In this document: piece by piece, positions 40,701 to 50,214 of the stretch
How positions within the stretch are numbered: position 1 is the first letter of the stretch
How the letters are laid out: each line of letters starts with the position of its first letter
Assembly (NCBI GenBank): GCA_018806915.1
Contig: JAGKQI010000061.1
Coordinates: 1,116,001-1,180,000, forward strand
Reading direction: 5' to 3'
Source of the DNA: Phytophthora colocasiae
Lineage: Eukaryota > Oomycota > Peronosporomycetes > Peronosporales > Peronosporaceae
Length of the DNA stretch: 64,000 nt
Made by a program: the position numbers and the translations under genes
Notes under the pieces: generated by a model
Seen by the model: the letters and a program-made list of their open reading frames with translations, nothing else
Databases searched by the model: none
What the model was told of the DNA's origin: nothing

Positions 40701-41448
40701 CTGCAGGGTAGGTGGGTTTCCTTGTCTGAACGAGAAATCAAACTGTGTCATGATCTCTCTGTGCACTGTGCACACTCCCATTAACAACAAGCTTGACATC
40801 TCCACATCGTCAATAACAAACTGTGGGCCCATGTATTGTAGCTTCTGTCTCATTGTAGTCATCTCCTGAACGTATGTAGCCATCTTCTTACCAGGCGTGT
40901 ACGTGTGTATATACATCTCCCGCTTCAAGTGCACTCCATACGAGAAGTCACGCTGAGTCTTCTCTGCGACCACAGCATTCCAAATGTCTATAGCTCGCCT
41001 GTAAACACACCTTCTGGACATCAGCACCAGATAGTCCTCTGATTATTGTCTCCATTGCCAATCGATCTCGTGCATCAAAGTCTCTTTGTGCTTCTCCTTC
41101 TTCAACTGGCCGTGTTTCTTCTCCAGTCACAATTCTCCATGAATCTCGTTGCTCAAGATAAAGCATCAGCCTCATCTGATAGACTTCAAAAACCCCATCA
41201 AAGAGTGGTGGTTTGCTAGAACCCAAAGGTTTGGGCCTAGCCTGAGTAGCAACAGTCTGTCCAATAGCCGTGGCTGGTTGTCCTGTAGCCGTAGCATACA
41301 TTGTTTGAGGTGTTTCAGCAGCTTGAGCCATCGTCGACACCATGCTCGAGCTTGCAGCACTACTTGAACTTGTCATCACTGTACATACTGCAGCTGAGGT
41401 TGCAGCTGTCGATACTCCACTCGTAGAATCCGTCATCTTACTTGCCAA
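37784..41448 (-). pseudogene. Copia Gag-Pol, frameshifted and truncated
   Basis: Gag starts MASKMTDSTSG at 41448. Frames change near 41000, a stop falls near 40577, and the frame changes again near 39560. Recognised in order: the gag_pre-type repeat region, zinc knuckle CFHCKRKGHKRNEC (about 40520), protease WMLDNGATTHVC (about 40220), GAG-pre-integrase (HERFAHLNEAAL), integrase (FTSDGGGEYVN, NCLVEKLNDVL), and reverse transcriptase (FLNSKLMRFTIYMEQP, YGLKQASRLWY, VYVDDLVF near 37830). A stop follows at 37784 and recognisable sequence ends near 37691. Confidence 0.88.
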
Positions 41449-41460
41449 AGCTCGTCAACC

Positions 41461-41474
41461 TTGGGCTCATAACC
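41461..41474 (-). other. Copia primer binding site (half-tRNA type)
   Basis: Minus strand GGTTATGAGCCCAA directly follows the LTR. It is complementary to the anticodon-loop region of initiator tRNA-Met (GGGCTCATAACC), the kind of internal tRNA priming known from Drosophila copia. Confidence 0.75.
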
Positions 41475-41741
41475 TAGCTGCGTGCGCTGTGTGCGTGAAC
41501 GCGCTCTAGCAAGAAGTGCTTGCTCACTTGGAGTCGACTTAGCGTACACGAAGTTCTGGGAGGAAGAAGGTAAAATCAAAAGTCGATTGAACGTATTTCT
41601 CCACATGTAACGTACTCATAGCACTTCACTATAGTACGAGGAGGAAAAGCTCAAGGCTACCAAACCCCCTGTCGCTCGTGTAAATTCGCTCTGTGTAGCT
41701 CGTCCCAGTCTCCAGGTTGTGTGAACTGCCACATCCTGCTA
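41475..41741 (-). repeat. Copia 5' LTR (267 bp)
   Basis: On the minus strand starts TAGCAGGATG and ends GCAGCTA, giving TAGC...GCTA ends. Same length and nearly the same sequence as 45077-45343. Confidence 0.9.
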
Positions 41742-42000
41742 CAAACGAGGCAGGAGGGGACTGCATGAATTTGTATGTACATGTGAGTGTGCGCACTAAA
41801 CACGTCTACGTATATTGGTGTGTACGTAGGAACGTAATGTTGGTGTGTACTAACATTTATGTAGAGATGATGAAAGTAAAATCTATTTTAATCTTTTGCA
41901 AGCATCTCATGGGAATCTGTCTGCCATTCTGCTCCTGCTTCACAAGATTCGTTTTCCTCAAGACTCATGCTCTGTCACTATGGTACGGACTAAGACCTTG
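41742..42000. other. Inverted host flank and probable hAT left end
   Basis: CAAAC target copy (41742-41746), then about 40 bp that is the reverse complement of the unit spacer at 60065-60100. From about 41787 AGTGTGCGCACTAAACACG looks like a hAT terminal repeat; its inverse TGCGCACACT is at about 42840-42850. Confidence 0.55.
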
Positions 42001-42745
42001 ATGAGCTCAGCGCCGCCTGTGAACCCACCCACTCCGCTTCGACATCAACTCCTACCTGGACGCTGAGAACGGCAAATGTCGTGTGTGCGGTAATAAGGTC
42101 CCTTGGAACCGGGATCGAGTCACTTCACACAAGACATCGAGAAACTGAGTTGGTCAAAGTGATGATGAAGCAAATCTGTTTCGCAGCCTAAAACGAATGA
42201 AGGCAAACGCGAAAGTTGCGATGATCGTCGGGACTAAGCGACCAGCAGAGTCTATCTCACTTTCGGAAGGCCAACATCCTGCAGTCGAAAGCTAGGCACG
42301 GCGTCTGCAACCAGCTACAAGCTTTGTAGATATTGTTACAGTCGGCGAAGCAGCTCGGATTGATGCGGCACTGGCCAATCTGGTGTTTCGGACTGGTATG
42401 TCGTTTCGAATTGTCGACTCGCAGGCAATGAAATACTTTGTTCGTGCCTTGCGTCCCACCTACGCAGATCGAATGCCATCTGCACGTTCGATCGCCGGCA
42501 AATTCCTTAATTCTGCTCATTCGGAGTTGATGGAGCGTGTCCTCAACGCTGTAAATACAGCGAAGTGGTTCTCTGTCATAAGTGACGGATGGTCGAACGA
42601 CAAGAATGAACATTTCGTGAATTACGTGGTTATTGTCCCGGGGTTCAAGCCCTTTTTTCTTAAGTCCGTCTCAACCAGTGGTGTTTCACAAACGCCTAAG
42701 AATATTGCCGAGGGAATATTAGAGATCGTTGAATGTTGGCTATAA
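42001..42745 (+). pseudogene. hAT transposase, N-terminal part
   Basis: Starts MSSAPPVNPPTP at 42001. A frame change leads to a BED-like zinc finger (GKCRVCGNKVPWNRDRVTSH, about 42075-42135). Stops follow, then a longer frame (about 42325-42745) with GMSFRIVDSQAMKYFVRALR, ARSIAGKF and VISDGWSNDKNEHFVNYV, which is the standard hAT region around the first catalytic aspartate. No C-terminal half is here; see 26472-26991. Confidence 0.8.
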
Positions 42746-43737
42746 AATTTACCAGGTTTTGTGTCCATGTAGACTAACAGTATACCACCAGTGTACCAAC
42801 GTAGTGTTGATGTGTACTAAATTCTTCCAACATGTAGATTGCGCACACTACCGTCTTACCGCGCATAATCCGTCTAGGCGTTAATAACGAATAGAACGCC
42901 CTGTGGGTGTTCTATTCCTGTACAACGCCCTAGGCGTTGTATTGAAGGGAGACTTCGCAATGAGACTGAAGCCAACACGGTAGGTGTTGTATTTGAGAGA
43001 GTGTTGTCTGTCGGGTGCTTGTAGAATAATGTCAAACAGCCAAAGCAAATGTATATTATAGATGCATTCCACTTACCTGTAGAGCAAAGTAACAACCCAA
43101 GCGAGCCACGAAGATGGTCTGGACTGCGTCTTTGACGCTGTATGTAAACTAGAAAATCACGCGAGAGTCGTCATTTTCTTGTACTACGTAGTACTTACTC
43201 AGCACTGCCAGCTTAAAGTGTACACTATAGCTGTTGCGGTGCTTTTGTCGACATGCTTGCAGTCGGCAGTGACTTGGAAAATGGTCTGGTAACCACTACT
43301 CTCCACTCGATAAGCCAAGCAGCTAACGAAGCAACTGCCAGCCAACCGTTCTGTTGGCAACCATCACTCTAATGCAATGAGCGTTCTATTTGAACTAGTC
43401 GTGTTAGTCGCGAGGTTGAACATCAAATCATAACTGTTTATCTCTTTTGTAGAACGCCTCGATAGCATGAGCACTTTGTGGGGCGAAAGCAAAGTGGGAC
43501 CTAGTTGCTATAAATAAACTCGCTGGCGATAGAGATTTCCCCCCTCCCGCCTCTTGACTGATCCACTCGAGCCGTCCACTAACTTCAAACTTGTTCCTAG
43601 CAAAACCAAGCAGAAAAGGTGCTGCCCACCGATAGGGGCATCCACTGGAACAAATTCCGCTAAGACCGGCCCTAAGTATCATTTTGATGGACTGTCCTTT
43701 TCGTGTTACCATTAGTATCATTTTGTCTGACTGTACG
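42746..43737. other. Non-coding, small inverted-repeat elements
   Basis: No gene. Contains AGAACGCCCT / GGGTGTTCTATT motifs (42893-42925) and a pair GAGCGTTCTATTT (about 43378) with TGTAGAACGCCTC (about 43445-43458) that could bound an 80-bp miniature element. TATCATTTTG motifs recur at 43674 and 43713. Confidence 0.4.
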
Positions 43738-44075
43738 TTAAGTGGACGAGTCCTTTCTCGCTTTCTTCTTCGTACATGTAGTGAAGCATTTGGACTGCTT
43801 GGCCTTTGGCAAGCCTGACGTGTCCTCAATGTCGTTCATGGCCTGCTCGAGCTGCTCGACAAACGAAGGAGCATTCTGCTGCTCATCCTGTACACGTTTC
43901 GCTTCCAAAGCCATGTCTGCTCGACGTTTTAACCGGGCACGCTTGGTATTCTTCGACTGCGCAGCTTCATCAGCGGTAGGAGCCGCGTAAAGTGGGTCAT
44001 CCTGGACCCTGAGTCTACAGCCTGTGCGGGAGTCAGAGGGAGGACGCCTTCGTTCGCGGGGTCTTGGTCCATGGC
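43738..44075 (-). pseudogene. Unrecognised basic C-terminal protein fragment
   Basis: Minus-strand frame of about 110 residues to a TAA at 43740-43738. Arg-rich start, then DDPLYAAPTADEAAQS, a charged helix (ARLKRRADMALEAKRVQDEQ) and a Lys/Cys-rich end (KQSKCFTTCTKKKARKDS). Looks like a true C-terminus rather than noise, perhaps of a DNA transposase, but I cannot name it. It lies between transposon-end motifs. Confidence 0.4.
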
Positions 44076-44203
44076 TGGTCGTACGCGCCCGTAATTTATC
44101 CTGTCAGGAACGAAAAACGCCGTTTTCTCGCTTATTCACTTAAATGCGAAAATGGATGGTCTGACTTCGAATGCGTTTTTCTCGAAAACACCAAAATGTA
44201 TAT

Positions 44204-44232
44204 TAGTATTATTTTGTCTGACGGGGTCTCAT
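44204..44232 (+). repeat. Probable DNA-transposon terminal repeat at copia break (right)
   Basis: Matches 37662-37690. Copia sequence resumes directly after it at 44233. Confidence 0.55.
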
Positions 44233-45068
44233 ATATCGATAGGCTGTTAGAACGCTTTGGCATGACTAACGCTAAATCTGTGGGATCACCTCAAGAGCAA
44301 AATGAACCGATTACCCCTCTCGAAAGAGATGAAGACAAGATTAATGATCCTAATATCCCGTATCGAGAGCTGGTTGGTGCGTTGAACTACTTGGTGGCAT
44401 GCAGTAGGCCGGACCTGGCATGTGCAGTGCGGCAACTGAGTAAGTACATGAGCTCGTACACGATGGACGATTACAAAAGAGCGATGCGTACTTTACGATA
44501 TCTGAAGGGCACTAGAACCTACGGATTGGTATACAGGTGTGAAAAACCTACTTTACCGTTACGTGTGGACGCGTACTGTGACGCGGATCACGCGAATGAC
44601 CCGGACACAAATCGATCGGCCAGTGGGTATATCATACAATTAAATGGAAATGCATTTGTCTACAAGAGCAAGATGCAGACTAAAGTGACTACGGCGACGT
44701 GTAGCTCGGAGTTGATATCGGCGGATAGCTGCGTTGAGGACTTACTATGGTCCAGAAAATTGCTAAAGGAGATACGTGGAGAGAAACCACCCACGTCAGT
44801 GCTTTACGTGGACAACCAAAGTACACAGACAGTGATCAGTGAAGCTGGCAACTACCAGCGTATGAAGAGTTACGCTAAAAAGAGCAGCAAGGTTGCTGAG
44901 CTCGTGGAGAAGAAGAAGATTGAAGTTGAATACGTGCCCAGTGCTGACAACATTGCGGACGTTTTTACAAAGGGTTTGGGACCAAACAAATTCCAGAAGT
45001 TTAGGCAGCTATTGAACGTCGAAGACGTCACGCAGGTCAAGAAGAATGCACCATCTTCAGATGGGTGA
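44233..45068 (+). pseudogene. Copia Pol C-terminus: RT tail and RNase H
   Basis: IDRLLERFGMTNAKSVGSP, then YRELVGALNYLVACSRPDLA (end of copia RT) and RNase H (AYCDADHANDPDTNRSASGY, YVDNQSTQTV, ADNIADVFTKGL) to a TGA at 45068. No internal stop. The same frame runs on upstream to 44064 through unrelated DNA, which is chance. Without the first half it cannot act. Confidence 0.88.
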
Positions 45069-45076
45069 GGTGGGAG

Positions 45077-45343
45077 TAGCAGGATGTGGCAGTTCACACA
45101 ACCTGGAGACTGGGACGAGCTACACAGAGCGAATGTACACGAGCGACAGGGGGTTTGGTAGCCTTGAGCTTTTCCTCCTCGTACTATAGCGAAGTGCTAT
45201 GAGTACGTTACATGTGGAGAAATACGTTCAATCGACTTTTGATTTTACCTTCTTCCTCCCAGAACTTCGTGTACGCTAAGTCGACTCCAAGTGAGCAAGC
45301 ACTTCTTGCTAGAGCGCGTTCACGCACACAGCGCACGCAGCTA
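45077..45343 (+). repeat. Copia 3' LTR (267 bp)
   Basis: TAGCAGGATG...GCAGCTA, inverted relative to 41475-41741. Confidence 0.9.
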
Positions 45344-45348
45344 GTTTG

Positions 45349-46789
45349 AGGTGATGAACAACGATGACCAACCGCATGCATGTACGATACACCCAGACTC
45401 TGGGTCCTCTGGGTCCCAGAGGAGTCCTCTGAGGACCGGGCTCACAGGAGTTCGAGTTGGCGACAGCTTGTTGCCTGCAAGTTGAAGTTGAATTGTGTTG
45501 CACCACGCCCTATACCTGTCATCAGGGAGATCGCGGATAGCGCGCGAGAAGCGGATTCCACGTACATCTCCAAGGTTCAGACGCTCAGGGACGTACGCCG
45601 CGTTGCCCACAAGGAAATTAAACGAGTCCAGCTCCCGACCAGCACGGTTCAATGTTTCCAGTCGCTCTTTAGATCCACGATAGACTGTGCACAGCTGCGT
45701 CGTAATGCCTCGCTTGTCCTTCGTCCCAGCGTAGGTGAAAGCTGACACGTTCGCGTTCATGGCATTGGCTAACTGCATCATGACTCCATGTTTCGCTTGT
45801 ACAGCACGAACTGAAGGTAGTCTGGGCGATCCTTAGGCCATTGCGCACGGCCATTGTTTCCCCCTCTCTTGTCCATATCCTTCCGCTTCTTGCCTCCAAC
45901 CATCACACGACGCACTCGAATCACTGACACTCCGTCGCTGTTGTTCGTCGTGTCTGACACCACAATGCCGCTGCCAAACGCACCACCTCGTGCACTGCTG
46001 CACGTGTCTCCTTGGAGGGAAGAAGAAGAAGGTATCGTCTTCCTTCTTCACTTCAGTTGAATCCTTCTCCTCTTTCTTGTTGCCAGCGTTCGCGAGTCTC
46101 TTGGCTTCTTCATCCTTCACTTGTACATCCACCAGTTTCAGCATAAATTCGTCTAGTTTCCCCGCTGTTTCTTCTCCACAAACTCCAGCAATTGCCATTT
46201 TCAACTTCTTCACATCTTCCTTCTCCTGTTTCAGTAGCTTCGCTCTCTTATTGGCATTGAACATACCCAACAGTCTCCCAGCCAGTTTACCCACTAAAGT
46301 ATTAACGTGCTCGTTCGCTGTATCATTCAGCAGTGCAAACACCTTGTGCTTGAAGACTTCACTGACCTTTTGAGGCTTCGCAGCGGGGGCGAATCGCTTC
46401 ACGTCCGAAAGACGCACTACTTGTCCGTCCAGCGCCACCTCACGCACCACAAAGTCCGAGTAGCGCTGCTTGGTGGCGCCATGGAATCCACCTACTTCTG
46501 GCGTCAGGAACTGACTCATCCACACTGCAGGGGACGCCGTCGTTGTAGCCTGCAGCACGGAAGTCCGGGCCGTCTCGACGTCCGCCACCCCGTCCACCCC
46601 GTCCGCCTCGTCCACCACGCCTTCCACCTCCTCCACGACGAGCAGCACCACGAGCCATTGCAGACTGCCGCAAAACACTCACCACCGACCTCGAGATCGT
46701 CGTCGTTGTCACTTGTTGTCCGCGGTGGAGCGGATCCGCTAATGCAGCGGACGGAAGTGGACGTTTTTTGACTGGCTGAAAATGGTCAC
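45349..46789 (-). pseudogene. PUS7: PUS7/TruD-type pseudouridine synthase, N-terminal part, unit B
   Basis: Same partial gene as in unit A: the RGG tail, KQRYSDFVVREV and YAGTKDKRGITTQ (about 45710-45750). Own lesions: the start codon context reads GTG instead of ATG at about 46787, a 17-bp loss removes the VGIQRF stretch (about 46510), and shifts lie near 46010 and 45780. It keeps the 34 bp (about 46651-46684) that unit A lost and lacks the 14-bp insertion shared by A and C. It runs past the point where unit A is cut by Gypsy-1 and ends near the copia target site. Confidence 0.83.
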
Positions 46790-46936
46790 ATCTTTAGAGA
46801 CATTAAGTGAGAGTTCACACACACGTCACATATATATCGGCTCCGACGGTGCTGGGCGGAGTAATTGCGCGCTGTGTGGCTTCTACTGCGGCCATTAGCG
46901 CTGTATCACAGCAGCAAAGAGCAGTATAATGTCCCT

Positions 46937-47931
46937 ATGTTGAGTATACTGCGTTTCAGCTTCCACGTGCGTCTGCATTCGTTGATCTTGTGGATTTCAG
47001 GGGTTTCTACTAGAAACTAGAAACTTTCTAGTAGTCTCCCGAGTATTCCTGATGTGGATCAATTACCCGGTTCAGTACTACGAGTGCTGGGCAATAACCC
47101 CAGTCGGATGACGCTTCGAGGCACAAACGTTTATATCGTCGGCAGTGGATCACGAAGGCTATTGATCGACTGTAGTGATGACAATGAAGGGTTTGTGAAG
47201 AACCTGACGGAAGTGTGTCAATGTCATGGAGTGGACGAGATTTCGGATCTTTTGGTGACGCACGGACACTTGGATCACGTTGGTGGACTGTTGCAATTGA
47301 AGCAAAGGTTTCCAGCTCTGAAAGTGTGGAAATACCTCCCTGAAACAGCTAAAGAAGGTGATGGAGATGGAGATCGACGGCTGAGACTGAGCAACAACGA
47401 GAGTCGGAGACTGGGGATTCAGGCGTTACAAGATGGACAAGAGTTTCAAGTACCAGGAAGTGAAGGAGTCTTGAGAACAGTGTACACTCCAGGACACTGC
47501 AATGATCACGTTTGTTTTGTACTGGATGGAGTGGGGGATCTGAAAGCTCCTGTCTTATTCTCGGGGGACTGCATCTTGGGCTTGGTCAGTTGCATGCCTG
47601 GAACCATCCAGCTTGACGTTGCACGCGGTATTCCAGCAGCAGTTTCTGCAGGTGCTTCTCGGTTGCCTTCCTTGCAGATAAACGCAGCAAGTACGGCAAA
47701 GGGTCGTAAATTTTATCCACAACCTCGGACGATGTCAGTCTCCCGTGCTGCTTTAGCACCGTTGAAATCTCGTCCTCACGCTGCTGACGGTGAGTGATGT
47801 ACTCCAGGATCTTAGCAGCTGCATCGTCCACAACTGGTCCGTGTCCTGGGTAGATACTAGCAGCTCCACATTGCTTCAACTTCGCTAATGATGCCATGAG
47901 GTCGGCAAGTGAGTCAAACTGCTACGTACAA
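46937..47931 (+). pseudogene. LACTB2: LACTB2-like protein, unit B, with internal inversion
   Basis: Keeps the segment lost in unit A (VGSGSRRLLIDCSDDNEG), so it shows the original fold best. A 22-bp insertion (about 47008-47030) breaks the frame after the N-terminal peptide. The frame from about 47054 carries THGHLDHVGG and SGDCILG. At 47597 the sequence turns round: 47597-47919 is the reverse complement of the last third of the gene (YPGHGPVV and the C-terminus read on the minus strand), so the protein cannot be completed. Confidence 0.85.
47597..47919 (-). other. 323-bp local inversion inside LACTB2, unit B
   Basis: Left break after GTTGCATG, right break before TGCTACGTAC. Inside, the order and strand are reversed relative to 18310-18630 of unit A. 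Confidence 0.88.
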
Positions 47932-48085
47932 CTTGACAGTGAGCTAAGCAGCACAAGAACAGTTTTCGGTTATGTTTGTTGTTTTTGTGATTGGGTTTAT
48001 AGTGATGGCTGCTCTACAGGAACAGAGCAAAATAAATGACGCATCGAACCTGGTCTACTCGACAAACGCCGGACCCGCTTGGTGT

Positions 48086-48866
48086 TTATGTGTGGCTATT
48101 GTTGTGGCTGAGCTGTCGAGCCAGCTTCAAGTTGTCTTGGATCTGCTGTCGGGACTGTTCCGCCATGACGTTCATCTTGATAATCTGCGCCATGAGCGAG
48201 TCCGTGGTCGGATCTGGAGCATTCTGTTCGTATGCCTTGGGACTGCTAAAGCTGCCGTTATACGGACCCGAAGATGCACTATTCAACCGAGCAACGGCCA
48301 TGGATGGCTTGGTAGGCATGTGACCACTTCCAGACGTAGAACTAAAGAAGAAGCGGATGACTCAAGCTTTTTTCAACTCTTCTCCAAGCAATTCCTTCCG
48401 AATTTCCGCTCGTGTCTTGTCCTTGACTTCATCTTGAATCTCGTCTCGAATTTGGGCCCGCAGCTCTATCTCAGCTAGAATTGCAGCCTCATGCTCAGCT
48501 TGAGCTCGCTGTTCTTCACGAATACTTTCCTCGATTTCAGACCGAATTGTTGTAGTCATTTTGGAGCGGATCCTAGCCTCCTCTTCTGCTCGGATTCGTG
48601 TGTCCATTTCCTCCGCTGCTGAGGCTCAGCACGACGAGGAGGTAGCTTTATACGCACAGGCGGGTGGAGCAGCTCCCATTCCCAAACATCCCGGACAACC
48701 GACCCACAACAACCACGTGAAGCCCGGCTCAGCGTCGTTGCCTGGTGTACCTGTCACGATCTACGATGGACCTTCGTCTAAGAAATCCAAACGCAGTGTA
48801 GATGCCTTTGCTGGTCCACGCTACGCTGGCCAACGCTGCCACAGTCACTCGATGCCAGTCATCTAA
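48086..48866 (-). pseudogene. Unrecognised fragment genes, unit B, rearranged
   Basis: 48086-48319 (minus) equals the C-terminal third of the unit A fragment. 48362-48607 (minus) starts MDTRIRAEEEARIRSK and continues as an 82-residue Glu/Arg-rich helix to a stop. 48616-48866 (plus) carries the HDEEVALYAQAGG part. In unit A the first and third pieces are contiguous, so about 48320-48866 is inverted here. The Gypsy-3 LTR begins at 48879. Confidence 0.6.
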
Positions 48867-48878
48867 AGAAGAATCCAT

Positions 48879-49065
48879 TGTGGACAGGTAGTGCTCCACG
48901 CACCTGAAACACAAGCAATGTCAGAAGAATCCCGCGTCGTAGTGACAATTGATCTCACTCAGTTGGAAGTGGACGACAAGTCAATCGGGATCAACGGAGT
49001 GCAGGACGGTGGCGAGCAGGGCTACAGACACAAGACATTGACGGAGACGTTGAAGTTGCAGGACG
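48879..49065 (+). repeat. Gypsy-3 5' LTR (minimum extent)
   Basis: Shared with 58169-58369 apart from a few substitutions and one 14-bp deletion. Its true right end lies beyond 49065 but cannot be set because the other copy is truncated. Confidence 0.75.
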
Positions 49066-50214
49066 ACGGCTACATGAGAAGATCGCTACAGGAGGGATGA
49101 CACGGAGCAGTTACGATGGAGATAAGTATACGACCAAGGCGAACGACGCAGATAGAAGACAGTGAACGGCGGAGAAAGCTTGCAGAGCGTCGCCGAAGGA
49201 AGATCCTGACGGTGGCGACCAGTATAGTTAGTTTAGGTGTAGTCTAGAGAGGGCGACGGTAGCTAGGGGAGCTCTGGGTGCGCGGTCAGCCGCCACACCT
49301 CCCAGTTGCGATTCTGCTCGGTTGAGAAGAGTTAAGCAGCTAAACACGACGCGTGGAGTACTGCGACCAAGGGGTCGGCTTCACCCAACAGTATTCAGAG
49401 GTTTCGTACGTGGCTTCGTTCTGCGACGTACTGGTCGGCGGAGGCGTATCGAGTCATTAGTGAGGTGAGGCACAGGGTTCTGAGGTGGCGATCATGAAGG
49501 AGGCTGTGTAGAGGGCTGGGATCTTGGTTAGCGACCGAGTGGCTATGGTGCCTACTGATGGCGTCTTGGCCGTATGAACTGAGTCTGGAACGTGGAAGGT
49601 GAAGATGTGTCATGAGAGTCTCAGTTTACGTATATTTGCATGTTACATGTTCGGGCAAGCGTGAGGACAGACTGTCAACCTACCCGAGGTCGGTAGTTGC
49701 TGCTAATGTCCCCTCCCTAAGCTGTCTCTGCTGGATTTCAGCAACCGGTTGGTCCACCTAGTTTTACTGGTGACAGACGACTTCTAGCTCCTGCTCGTGT
49801 GACCCACACGCTCCCTCTAGTTGGATTACAGCGGCGTTTAAGAGAAGTAGCCGACATGGTGGTCATTACAGTGGCTTTCTGGGCAAGTTTGCAATAAGGT
49901 GGACTTTGCGAGCCTAGTCACAGTGGGCAAGGACCATGGCAGGACACTCTGTACTGGGAGTGGTGCAATACTGGAACTAGGTGTACTGGCCTATCCTGTA
50001 GGCGTACAGAAGTAAGGGAGCACAGACGTTAGGCAATACGGGCCTACTACAGACACAGGGCAAGAAGGCCACCTACAGAGATTCCGCACAGCATGAGCCA
50101 CAGATACTGTTACTGGGGGGTTAGTAAGATACAGATACTGAACATGAGATTGGACTTTGCATTACAGGAAGACACGGATACGAAAGACACGGATACTGAA
50201 AGTCAACGGAAAGC
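49066..50214 (+). other. Gypsy-3 rest of LTR and leader
   Basis: No gene seen. It includes the unmatched end of the LTR and the untranslated leader; I could not place the primer binding site. Confidence 0.45.

Larger units (their letters stand above)
37691..41741 (-). mobile_element. Ty1/copia retrotransposon, 5' half (LTR to RT)
   Basis: Minus-strand copia with its 5' LTR at 41741-41475, gag, protease, integrase and most of the RT; it stops at 37691 inside the RT domain. The missing C-terminal part and the 3' LTR are at 44233-45343 on the plus strand. Both LTRs are 267 bp and the flanking 5-bp duplications match (CAAAC at 41742-41746, GTTTG at 45344-45348), so this was one element. Confidence 0.88.
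44233..45343 (+). mobile_element. Ty1/copia retrotransposon, 3' half
   Basis: Plus-strand end of the copia element whose 5' half is at 37691-41741: RT C-terminus, RNase H, polypurine-like GGTGAGGTGGGAG and the 3' LTR. It is followed by the GTTTG target copy at 45344-45348 and then unit B. Confidence 0.88.

Noticed and set aside
44064..44232. Upstream extension of the copia RNase H frame
   Set aside because: The frame runs through DNA unrelated to copia that ends in the transposon-end motif; copia begins at 44233.
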